Assembly (NCBI GenBank): GCA_021775835.1
Contig: JAJFHC010000125.1
Location: 35,936 to 99,935 of the forward strand
DNA from: Hyphomicrobiales bacterium
GTDB lineage: Bacteria > Pseudomonadota > Alphaproteobacteria > Rhizobiales > JAJFHC01
Direction of reading: 5' to 3'
DNA: 64,000 nt
Shown here: positions 44,126 through 52,274 of the stretch, piece by piece
How positions within the stretch are numbered: position 1 is the stretch's first letter
Layout: each line of letters starts with the position of its first letter
Notes under the pieces: model-generated
Told to the model about the DNA's origin: nothing
Databases searched by the model: none
Seen by the model: only the letters and a program-made list of their open reading frames with translations
Translations under genes and position numbers: made by a program

Positions 44126-44659
44126 TCATGCCCTGTCTTCCAGATCCGACAACTGGGCGTCGATAATCTCGATCATGCGGGCGCGGCCAAACCTGCCATA
44201 GTGCCCGGCATATACGCAATTTACGGGCAGCTCCCGCGTCCGCCGGAGGCTCGCGCAGTAGGCATCGGGGTGTTCCGGCGGCCAGGCCAGTCCATGTTCG
44301 CCATCATAGAGCATGTCGCTTGGAAACAGGCTGCCCGTAGCAGGCTCCCATACCGCCAGGCCACCCTCTTCGCGCTCGGGCAGGTTGAAGACCTCCAGTG
44401 TCCGGTCACCCGGATCGAAGACATCGCCTTCGTCCACCAGTTGCGTCGCCTCCGCAGGACACATTCTGTAGTCTTGCATACGGTAGCCCTCCCATGGCAG
44501 GGACCACAGTGTCTGGTCGTTCGGATAATCACCAATAGCACTCTGATCGGCAGTGGGAGAGGCAAGACAGGGTGCCGCTTCACGATGGCAGGCACGCTCG
44601 GCAAAACTGAACCAGCCGCCTGCATGATCGTAGGAACTGTTCAAGGCCAGCGCCGTCAC
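44126..44659 (-). pseudogene. Truncated metallo-beta-lactamase-fold gene
   Basis: The open frame starts with a GTG at 44659 and reads TALALNSSYDHAGGW, where the His-x-His-x-Asp-His metal motif has become N-S-S-Y-D-H. The same frame continues upstream in recognisable form (DPGHTGRQIKP) only to a stop 90-100 bases further, with no ATG. The C-terminal part (FPSDMLYDGEHGLAWPPEH, YAGHYGRFG) is intact in style. The N-terminal third of a quinoprotein- or glyoxalase-like hydrolase is missing and two zinc ligands are lost, so it is probably inactive. Confidence 0.6.
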
Positions 44660-44768
44660 CGGTTTGATCTGCCGCCCCGTGTGCCCGGGATCTGATAAAC
44701 GTATCAGGCCACTCTGACGGCGGCCAGGAATACCCGTCCCCTACATCCCTGGCCGCACGTCGAATTCC

Positions 44769-46280
44769 TCATGTTGAGACTGACGAGAAGAATGACTCGG
44801 GCGAATCATGTTCGCGCAGTTCTCCCTGTTCCACGACGAAGAACCGGGTGCCCACGTCCCGCACGAACGCGCGGTCGTGAGAAACGATGACACAGCACGC
44901 TCCCAACTCAGATATCTCCTCGGCGAGAGCCTCCTGACCGGCGATGTCCACATGGTTGGTCGGTTCGTCCAGCAAATAAAAATTCGGCGCATCAAAACGC
45001 AGCGCAAGAAGGGCCAACCTTGACCTCTCCCCAAAGGACATATTGCCAATGGGCCGGCTTTGCATGTCATAGGCAATGCCCGCCATTGCCAAAGCGGAGC
45101 GGCATTGCGCGTCGCCGCGCCCTCGTCCGGTAACAAACCCGAACGGGGACTGATCCAGTGGCAATCCCGACAGAGCCTGATCCATGTGGCCCATGACCAG
45201 CGTCGGTGTCGTTCTGATGCCGGGAACTTCGATGTGGCCCGACAGAGCGTCGTGCAGCCGGCTAAGAAACGTCGATTTCCCCGTGCCGTTACGTCCCAGC
45301 ACGACAATGCGATCGCCCTTGAAAATACTCAGCTTCGGGACTTTGAAGAGACCTCGACCGTCAGGCGTGGTAACCTGCAGGTGTTCGACCCGGATCAGCG
45401 ACTTTGCGTGGGTGTCGCGGTTCGCCAACCGGATTTCGGCCCGGCGTTCACTGTGCAGCGAAGCCGCCGCCTCTTCGATCTTTTCGGCCCGAACACGCAA
45501 TTGCTTCTGCTTCTTCTGCAACAGATCGCTACCCGAATTGATCCCGATGTTCTTCAGCTTGGCGGACTGTCGTCGCAATTGCTGTGCCTGCTTCAGATCA
45601 CGCTCCAGTCCCGCGGCCGAGGTCGCGTCCACGTGGGCCAGTTCATCGCGCGCCCGGCTGTAGGGCAGCGAAAACTGGCAGGAGGTCTCCGGCCGTAGAA
45701 ACAGTGTCCGGTTGGTCACCGCATCCAGAAAGCACCTGTCGTGACTGGCGATGACGACGGGAACATCGCCGATCCATGTATTCAGCCAGTTTTCCAGCAG
45801 CAGTATTTTTTCCAGGTCCAGATGGTTTGTCGGTTCATCCATCAGGAGCAGATCGGGGTCGGTGACCCATGCCCGGACCAGCAGCATCAACCTCTGCCAG
45901 CCGCCACTCAATGCGGCAACCCGCATATCCAGCAATTGCGGAGGAACGTCAAAAGAAGCCAGCACCATGTCGGCCCGCCAGCTTTCGCTTTCGCGCACCT
46001 CATCAGGCAGAGCGTCGAGCACGGCATCCTTGAAGGTCAGGTCCAGGAGCTCCGATCCCACGTCTTGTGGCACATAGCCGATAACGGTGCCGCGTTTGCG
46101 GATGATATCGCCGCTGGTGCAATCGAGGCTTCCGGTCAGACATTTCAGGAGGGTTGTTTTTCCCGCTCCGTTCTGTGCCACAAGACCAAAGCGGTGACCG
46201 GGCCCGATCGTCAGGGAAAGATTCTGGAAGAGCGGTGTGCGCCCAATGAAGGTAGCGTCATTAAGAGAAAGTATTGTCAT
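44769..46280 (-). CDS. ABC-F family ATPase
   Basis: The preferred start is ATG 46280 (MTILSLNDATF), giving 503 residues; 46304 is possible. Two ATPase domains are in one chain: the first with [24 protein letters not shown] and DLLLMDEPTNHLDLE, the second with LGRNGTGKSTFLS, MSFGERSRLALLALRF and FYLLDEPTNHVD. The linker between them is short and highly basic (KKQKQLRVRAEKIEE). ABC-F proteins act on the ribosome (EttA, Uup, Rli-like) or give antibiotic resistance; no membrane segments are present. This one lacks an obvious resistance context. Confidence 0.88.
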   Translation of the reverse strand: MTILSLNDATFIGRTPLFQNLSLTIGPGHRFGLVAQNGAGKTTLLKCLTGSLDCTSGDIIRKRGTVIGYVPQDVGSELLDLTFKDAVLDALPDEVRESESWRADMVLASFDVPPQLLDMRVAALSGGWQRLMLLVRAWVTDPDLLLMDEPTNHLDLEKILLLENWLNTWIGDVPVVIASHDRCFLDAVTNRTLFLRPETSCQFSLPYSRARDELAHVDATSAAGLERDLKQAQQLRRQSAKLKNIGINSGSDLLQKKQKQLRVRAEKIEEAAASLHSERRAEIRLANRDTHAKSLIRVEHLQVTTPDGRGLFKVPKLSIFKGDRIVVLGRNGTGKSTFLSRLHDALSGHIEVPGIRTTPTLVMGHMDQALSGLPLDQSPFGFVTGRGRGDAQCRSALAMAGIAYDMQSRPIGNMSFGERSRLALLALRFDAPNFYLLDEPTNHVDIAGQEALAEEISELGACCVIVSHDRAFVRDVGTRFFVVEQGELREHDSPESFFSSVST

Positions 46281-46590
46281 GGTTGTTTCGAATAACTTGG
46301 CCACGCGATCGGAGCCGGGGCAGTGTCTGCTTAGCCACAGCGTTTGGTTTCACGCCACGGCACGAACAGGACAGACCAGTCAAGGAAACAACAATCGGGA
46401 AGGTTTGACCTTGGTCAGCCCTGCAACATCTTGTGATGCAGGGCGAAGACAGGGCCACGCGTACGATGGTGATCTGGTCTCCACATGTCACGGCCCTCCT
46501 TCTGTTCAGAATTCTGCGTCTTCACTACACGTCTACACAGTATAATGTCTGCTGGCGGAAGTTCAACCGGTCGCCCGTTTGCTTTCAGGC
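46281..46590. other. Gene-free stretch upstream of the ABC-F gene
   Basis: These 310 bases hold no convincing gene. They must contain the promoter of the ABC-F gene. A 10-bp palindrome, CAGAATTCTG, lies at 46507-46516; otherwise nothing stands out. Confidence 0.5.
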
Positions 46591-47382
46591 CTAATCGATC
46601 AATTTGACTTCGTCTCCGGCCTGGACCACACCTTCGACCAGCACGGCAGCGTATACCCCGGCCATACCACCATGGCTTCTGGTTACATGCCGCAGGGCTG
46701 TGGGATTGGATTTGGCCGTTTCGGGGTCAAGGGTGATCATAGCACAGCGTGGATCGCGCTCCAGGATCGACACTTGTACTTTTGAACCGATCCCGAGGGT
46801 CCTGCCGACGAACTTGTCCTCGGAGAAACCCTCCGCCTCTCCCAGATCAAGATAGACATTCGCACGGAACTGTCTCTTGTCCACAGGCGTCCCACATTCC
46901 TGGGCCAGGCGGTCAATCGTCTGAAGTGAGATCAGGGACACCGGACGGCAGTCTGTCATCGACCGATGGGACTGCAGCAGCGTCAGGATGTGTTCTCCGT
47001 CGAGCCCACCACCCAGTCGGTCGATCAGGACCGGATCATCGATTGCAAGCACATCGCCGGCAGGTGTCACCACGTCGATCATGAGGTCGTCCTGTTCGGC
47101 GTAGATGGAAGTCAGTCCAGGTGCCAGGTCTTCAGCTTCAGCCAGGTTGAGCGGCATTGACGCTTCCTGCGGATTCCGGAACTGCGGCTGGTAGAGCAGC
47201 ATCTCCCTGTGTTCGCGGCCTGTCAGATAAGGAAAGCCCGCCACGCTGGCGCTGCTCTTGAAGGCATAGATACGGTCGCCGTAAACGCCGGCAAATCCGA
47301 CAAAAGCCGCAGCCGGCATATGACCCCGCATGCTCTTGACCGGATAGCGCCACACACTCTCGACAGATCCCACAACAGACAT
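46591..47382 (-). CDS. MOSC-domain protein
   Basis: A 263-residue protein: VESVWRYPVKSMRGHMPA at the N-terminus is the MOSC beta-barrel entry motif, and DPRCAMITLDPETA contains the conserved Cys that in related proteins (mARC, YiiM, MoCo sulfurase C-termini) binds molybdenum or sulfur. Middle residues resemble the N-terminal beta-barrel extension. It is likely a molybdopterin-dependent reductase or sulfur carrier in the cytoplasm. It has no close neighbour on the same strand: the ABC-2 exporter lies upstream after 45 bases. Confidence 0.84.
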   Translation of the reverse strand: MSVVGSVESVWRYPVKSMRGHMPAAAFVGFAGVYGDRIYAFKSSASVAGFPYLTGREHREMLLYQPQFRNPQEASMPLNLAEAEDLAPGLTSIYAEQDDLMIDVVTPAGDVLAIDDPVLIDRLGGGLDGEHILTLLQSHRSMTDCRPVSLISLQTIDRLAQECGTPVDKRQFRANVYLDLGEAEGFSEDKFVGRTLGIGSKVQVSILERDPRCAMITLDPETAKSNPTALRHVTRSHGGMAGVYAAVLVEGVVQAGDEVKLID

Positions 47383-47427
47383 ACTCAGAGTCCCTTCTTT
47401 CGCAACGCAGGAAATTTCGCGGCCGCG

Positions 47428-48189
47428 TCAACTCTTGATCCGGTATCCGGTCTTGAAAATGAACCACACTATGGTGAGACATATGCATAGAAACAGGACA
47501 ATCATAGCGAGACTCACACCGACACTGACGTCCGAGATCTCGTAAAAGCTCCAGCGAAACCCACTCACCAGATAAACCACGGGGTTGAACAGGGACACCG
47601 TCTGCCACGTGGGCGGCAACATTGAGATCGAGTAGAACGTGCCGCCGAGAAAGGCCAACGGCGTGATCACAAGAAGCGGAATGATTTGCAACTGTTCAAA
47701 GTTATCCGCCCAGATGCCGATGATAAAGCCGAGCAGAGCGAAAGTCGTGGCGGTCAGCACCATGAAGACGACCATCCATATCGGATGGGCGATCTCGAGC
47801 GAAATAAACAGATGTGCCGTCGCCAGAATGATCACCGCCAGGATGACCGACTTGGTCGCCGCCGCACCGACATACCCGATGACGACCTCGATGAACGAGA
47901 TGGGCGCCGACAGCAGTTCGTAGATCGTTCCCGTGAACTTTGGAAAGAAGATCCCGAATGAGGCGTTGGTGACGCTGATGGTAAGCAGCGAGAGCATGAT
48001 CATGCCGGGCACGATGAAGGCACCGTAGCTGACACCTTCAACTTCGGTAATGCGCGATCCAATGGCGGATCCGAAGACGACGAAATAGAGGCAGGTGGAA
48101 ACGACCGGCGAGATCACGCTTTGCGCCAGGGTCCGTTTAGTCCGCGACATCTCATGCACGTAGATTGTCCATATGGCACGCAGGTTCAT
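47428..48189 (-). CDS. ABC-2 type exporter permease
   Basis: A 253-residue inner membrane protein with six hydrophobic segments: [52 protein letters not shown], and [17 protein letters not shown]. The [14 protein letters not shown] loop is the ABC-2 signature. It is the membrane partner of the ATPase just upstream, whose last bases overlap its start as ATGA. Such two-gene exporters carry drugs, lipids or polysaccharides; the substrate is unknown. Confidence 0.87.
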   Translation of the reverse strand: MNLRAIWTIYVHEMSRTKRTLAQSVISPVVSTCLYFVVFGSAIGSRITEVEGVSYGAFIVPGMIMLSLLTISVTNASFGIFFPKFTGTIYELLSAPISFIEVVIGYVGAAATKSVILAVIILATAHLFISLEIAHPIWMVVFMVLTATTFALLGFIIGIWADNFEQLQIIPLLVITPLAFLGGTFYSISMLPPTWQTVSLFNPVVYLVSGFRWSFYEISDVSVGVSLAMIVLFLCICLTIVWFIFKTGYRIKS

Positions 48190-49103
48190 GGGTCTCGCCT
48201 TACCAGATTCACAAATATCTCTTCCAGAGAACTTTGGGACGTCTGCAAATCACGGAATCGGATGCCCGCTTCATTGAGATCTTTGAGGAGGGCCGTAATG
48301 CCGGTGCGCTCGGCCTTGGTGTCATAGGTATAGATTAACGTCAGGCCATCGTCGGCCAGCGCAAGGTCGTGATGCGACAGGCCTGAGGGAATCGCCTTGA
48401 GGCTGGCATGGAGATCCAGGGTCAATTGTTTCTTGCCCAATTTGTGCATGAGTTCTGCTTTGTTTTCCACCAGGATCACCTCGCCGTGGTTGATCACGGC
48501 CACACGATCGGCAATCTCCTCCGCCTCCTCGATATAATGGGTGGTGAGAATGATCGTGACACCGAGGGAGCGCAGATCGTGCACGACACGCCACATCTCC
48601 TGGCGTAACTCCACATCAACCCCGGCTGTAGGCTCGTCCAGAAACAGCACCTGCGGTTCATGCGCAAGCGCCTTGGCGATCATCACCCGTCGCTTCATAC
48701 CGCCCGACAGAGTCATGATCCGGTCGTTGCGCCGGTCCCACAGGGACAGGTCCTTGAGGATCTTTTCGATAAGTGCCGGATTGGGACTCTTGCCGAACAA
48801 GCCGCGGCTGAAACGCACCACGTGGTCGACCGTTTCAAACGCGTCCGTTGTCAATTCCTGCGGCACCAGTCCGATGAGCCGCCGGGCTGATCGGTATTCC
48901 GCGATGATATCGTGACCATCGACGGTGACGCGGCCTTGCGATGGCGTGACGATACCGCAGATGATCGAGATCAGAGTTGTCTTGCCGGCGCCATTCGGCC
49001 CGAGCAACGCGAATATCTCCCCCCGGCCAATCTCAAGGTCGATGGTCTTGAGGGCCTGAAAGCCGGTATCATAAGTCTTGGACAGGCCGGAAACGGAGAT
49101 CAT
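48186..49103 (-). CDS. ABC-2 type exporter ATP-binding protein
   Basis: The start at ATG 49103 gives 305 residues beginning [16 protein letters not shown]. Walker [14 protein letters not shown], signature [16 protein letters not shown] and Walker [13 protein letters not shown] are all present. The C-terminal tail of about 85 residues, after [15 protein letters not shown], is usual for DrrA/CcmA-type exporters. It is coupled to the permease gene by ATGA. Confidence 0.89.
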   Translation of the reverse strand: MISVSGLSKTYDTGFQALKTIDLEIGRGEIFALLGPNGAGKTTLISIICGIVTPSQGRVTVDGHDIIAEYRSARRLIGLVPQELTTDAFETVDHVVRFSRGLFGKSPNPALIEKILKDLSLWDRRNDRIMTLSGGMKRRVMIAKALAHEPQVLFLDEPTAGVDVELRQEMWRVVHDLRSLGVTIILTTHYIEEAEEIADRVAVINHGEVILVENKAELMHKLGKKQLTLDLHASLKAIPSGLSHHDLALADDGLTLIYTYDTKAERTGITALLKDLNEAGIRFRDLQTSQSSLEEIFVNLVRRDP

Positions 49104-49305
49104 GGTGTCCTGTGAACGGTTCGACACGGTGGATGAGAGGCATCGGATTGAGTTAGCGGGAGCCATACACGAACTTCACCTTCATCGCCACTGTTGTAGT
49201 GGCTTCGCCGTCATCAGCCGTAAACCTTCGACAGTTTTGAGCGGTCCGTTCTTGTTGCGGATCGTTGCTCTGGCTTTCTCAAGCACAGACGCCGGGCGAG
49301 TTCAC

Positions 49306-51378
49306 TCAATAGACCACTCTCGGGATCTTTTCGTTCCAGGTTCGTTCAAAAACCCTGGTCGTTCCCTCGAAAGCAGCGATGCGGCCCTCCAGAAAAAAAT
49401 GTGCCGCATCGCAGGTGACAACGAGCTCACTTTCGGTTCGCACATCCCAGCCGTCACGGGCAAAATGGAAGCCGGCCTGGTAGATGATCTTGGCGGAAAG
49501 CGGATCACCCTCTGTGATGTGGTATCGTTGTGCGTTCGAATTGCCATAGGTAAGCCCGTTGTCGGTGAATTCTATTTCACCGCCGTCGTACTCGACATCA
49601 TAGATGATCTCGCCGGTCGGTACGTTCTGGTGGACATGCCGTGATCCCGATGGCTCTTTCAGCACGCGATGTGATGGTGCAGCGGCTGCATCTGCCGGTT
49701 GAAACGGTGAATCGATCTCGCCATCAGTCGCCGCGTGTCGGACCGGAATCTCCAGACGCGCCAATGCGGGATCGAGGCTCAACTGGGCCGCTTCCGCAAG
49801 AGGCCACGCCATGGGCCACATTTGCGTTGACAGCGCCAGCCGCAGCCTACGGCCCTTCTTCAGGCGCCATCCGGTATCGTTCAACCTGACCGTCACGTCC
49901 ATCCGTTCGCCAGCGACCACGTCGGCAACACGTTCGCGACCATCACGGAGCTTGAGGTTGAGAATACCATAGCTGATCAGTGTGGACGCACCGTCCGGTG
50001 CCACATCGCATAACCGTGCAGCGACCAAACCGCTGTCCCGGTCGCTGGCAAGCCGCAGGCGCAGCAGCGGCGTTCCGAGAAGCTCAAGCGGCTCATGCAG
50101 CGGTGTGCTGTCAAAGCAAACCGATTTCGAATCGTCCAGACGCTGATCCTGCGGCAGTTCGGCAATTCCTGAAATCGGCATGTATTCACCGCTGGCCAGC
50201 CCCGTTGAAACCGGTGACCTGAACACCGTGATGGGCCCGGGTTCTGCCGGTTCGTCGCAGAGGGAATGGTCATTGAGCCACAAACACCGCGTCTCAACAT
50301 TGTCCGTTGGCCAGCTGGTTTCGGCCACCCAGCGCCCGGGGCGGTCCTGCGCGTTGGGCTCCGGTGCATGGCTGTCTTGAATGAAGGCAAGAAACGCCGG
50401 TTGATCCATGACACCATTCTCGATGCCCTTCAGCCAGTGGTCCCACCACTGAAGCGCCAGCTGCAGAAACCCGACCTTCGGACCAGGACCGCCGAGATTG
50501 GGATATACATGTCCCCATGGTCCCGATACCACCCGGCAGGGCGCGGAGATATTCTCGAGCAACCGGATCATCGTGTTTGGCCAGCAGTCGTTCCAGCCAC
50601 TGACCCCGAACACGGGGGTTTTGATTTGCGAATAGTGCTCGCACGCAGAGCCTTGTACCCAGGTCTCATCGCGCAATTGGTGCCGTAGCCATTTTTCCGC
50701 AAACATGGGGGTCTGTTCAAGGCGCTCCATCCACATGTCCCGCCAGCATTCACCGACGACCGCGGGGTCCGGGGGGCGGATGCAATAACCGAACATGACG
50801 CCGCCCCAGCCCAGGCCCTGTCCCGGATATCCGCCGACAAGATAAGCCCCGTCGTCATAGTAACGGTCGACTGAAGCGCCAACCGGAATGATCGCCTTGA
50901 GCGCCGGTGGCTGTTTTGTCGCCGCTTGCAGGCTGGCGATGCCCCCCCACGAGAGGCCCATCATACCTACGGCACCGCTGCCCCAGTCCTGGCGGGAAAT
51001 CCACTCTATGATTTCTACCGCGTCCTGCTGTTCTCGCGGCAGATACTCGTCCAGCATAATACCTTCCGAGTCGCCATGGCCGCGCATGTCTGGCCGCACG
51101 CAGGCATAGCCGCGTGCTGCAAACCAGGCGTGATTGCAGTGGTCCCGGATCGCCACCGCGTCGCGCTTGCGATAGGGAATGAATTCGAGAATGGCTGGGA
51201 CAGGCTCCCGCACAGCTCTGCGAGGCAGCCAGATCTTGGCTGACAATCTTACGCCGTCGGACATTTTGATCCACACGTGCTCGATGATGTCGAAAGCACT
51301 AGCCACGTCGGCATCCTCGACAGCAGATGACACGGCGTTCTCTGAGGTTGTGCCCCGTGGCCCGGATTTGTGTCTCAT
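49306..51378 (-). CDS. CocE/NonD family hydrolase (X-Pro dipeptidyl-peptidase-like)
   Basis: ATG 51378 with GAGGAGTGAAG upstream gives 690 residues; the frame opens further up but without homology. Features: RLSAKIWLPRRAVREPVPA, GLSWGGIASLQA with the nucleophile Ser, an acid and His region near SGPWGHVYPN and a jelly-roll C-terminal domain. Family members cleave esters or peptide bonds (cocaine esterase, X-Pro peptidase, glutaryl acylase). There is no signal peptide, so it acts inside the cell. It stands next to the left end of the mobilizable element; the substrate is unknown. Confidence 0.85.
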   Translation of the reverse strand: MRHKSGPRGTTSENAVSSAVEDADVASAFDIIEHVWIKMSDGVRLSAKIWLPRRAVREPVPAILEFIPYRKRDAVAIRDHCNHAWFAARGYACVRPDMRGHGDSEGIMLDEYLPREQQDAVEIIEWISRQDWGSGAVGMMGLSWGGIASLQAATKQPPALKAIIPVGASVDRYYDDGAYLVGGYPGQGLGWGGVMFGYCIRPPDPAVVGECWRDMWMERLEQTPMFAEKWLRHQLRDETWVQGSACEHYSQIKTPVFGVSGWNDCWPNTMIRLLENISAPCRVVSGPWGHVYPNLGGPGPKVGFLQLALQWWDHWLKGIENGVMDQPAFLAFIQDSHAPEPNAQDRPGRWVAETSWPTDNVETRCLWLNDHSLCDEPAEPGPITVFRSPVSTGLASGEYMPISGIAELPQDQRLDDSKSVCFDSTPLHEPLELLGTPLLRLRLASDRDSGLVAARLCDVAPDGASTLISYGILNLKLRDGRERVADVVAGERMDVTVRLNDTGWRLKKGRRLRLALSTQMWPMAWPLAEAAQLSLDPALARLEIPVRHAATDGEIDSPFQPADAAAAPSHRVLKEPSGSRHVHQNVPTGEIIYDVEYDGGEIEFTDNGLTYGNSNAQRYHITEGDPLSAKIIYQAGFHFARDGWDVRTESELVVTCDAAHFFLEGRIAAFEGTTRVFERTWNEKIPRVVY

Positions 51379-51402
51379 CTTCACTCCTCGGCGGATACCC
51401 TG

Positions 51403-51414
51403 AACCGGAAATCC
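51403..51414. repeat. Candidate left repeat of the mobilizable element
   Basis: AACCGGAAATCC differs in one of twelve bases from AACCGGAAGTCC at 55899-55910 on the other side of the mob-integrase genes, same orientation. If functional, this would be attL; chance is not excluded. Confidence 0.25.
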
Positions 51415-51630
51415 TTCTGAGTGCAATCTTTCAATCGGCCCCGCAGGCACTGACATCAGACGAAAAGTCTGGCTACACGAAAAATTGGGACAGCACTTCA
51501 CGTTCCCTTACTTTGAACAGTTTGCTGGGGCTTGTTGAGGAGTTTCCCGGCAGTTGGAAAGAGACTGCGCCGCCACCGTTGGTGGCTGGTCAGCCGTCAT
51601 CACCCGCAAAACATCATCAAATTGGGAATA

Positions 51631-51810
51631 ATGGTGCCCGGGGAGAGAGAAACCTCGAACACCCTTTTCGAAGTTTTGGAGGACTGGAACACTCATCTTA
51701 AATCCGAAGGAATAGATTTCCAGCGGTTTGCCGATGACGATGGCGAAGAGGTACAGACACCCCCTGTTCGGCGCAGAGTGACAGGACCGCAGATGCGGGG
51801 ACCGTCATGA
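51631..51810 (+). CDS. Small hypothetical protein preceding mobC
   Basis: The frame is open from 51532; the ATG at 51631 gives a 59-residue product (MVPGERETSNTLFEVL at the start, ending PQMRGPS). Its stop overlaps the next start as ATGA, strong evidence that it is translated. I recognise no domain; the composition is charged and soluble. It could be an accessory relaxosome or regulatory peptide of the mobilizable element. Confidence 0.5.
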   Translation: MVPGERETSNTLFEVLEDWNTHLKSEGIDFQRFADDDGEEVQTPPVRRRVTGPQMRGPS

Positions 51811-52274
51811 TGAGCACTGTAGGTGATTCCAAATCTGATTTTTGTGCAGCGGCCAACCCCCCCGAAAAGCAGCAGCAAGACAAATCCGACTTCAAAGGTA
51901 AAACAGCCTCCCCAATCACCCTTCGTTTGACAGAGGACGAACGTGCGCGTCTTTTGCATTTGTCCGAAGGCTCGGGTATGAGCGCCTATATCCGCAAATG
52001 CATCTTCGGTGGCGATGTAACACGGCGGAAGAAACGACGCTCCCATAAGCCAGTAGCCGACAGGGCAGCTTTAGCAAAATTGCTGGGTCTGCTGGGTGGA
52101 TCACGCATGGCGAATAATCTCAACCAGCTTGCCTTTTACGCCAATTCTGGTTCGCTGCCGGTGGACGAGGACACGCGGAACAAAATCAATGAGGCTTACG
52201 CCCATATTTGCGTAATGCGGACGGAACTGATCAAAGCTTTGGGACTGGTAGACCGGCCAGGGCAAGATCAATGA
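51807..52274 (+). CDS. mobC: MobC-like relaxosome protein
   Basis: A 155-residue protein. LRLTEDERARLLHLSEGSGMSAYIRKCIFG is a ribbon-helix-helix part and AALAKLLGLLGGSRMANNLNQLAFYANSGSLPV is the C-terminal motif of MobC/BmgB proteins that open the origin of transfer for a relaxase. It is followed directly by the relaxase, with a 4-base overlap (ATGA). It carries no signal peptide and is more AT-rich than its neighbours outside the element. Confidence 0.87.
   Translation: MMSTVGDSKSDFCAAANPPEKQQQDKSDFKGKTASPITLRLTEDERARLLHLSEGSGMSAYIRKCIFGGDVTRRKKRRSHKPVADRAALAKLLGLLGGSRMANNLNQLAFYANSGSLPVDEDTRNKINEAYAHICVMRTELIKALGLVDRPGQDQ

Noticed and set aside
46520..46550. TACACAGTATAA as a fifth GntR operator
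   Set aside because: Only half of the palindrome is present and the neighbouring genes are unrelated to the regulon.
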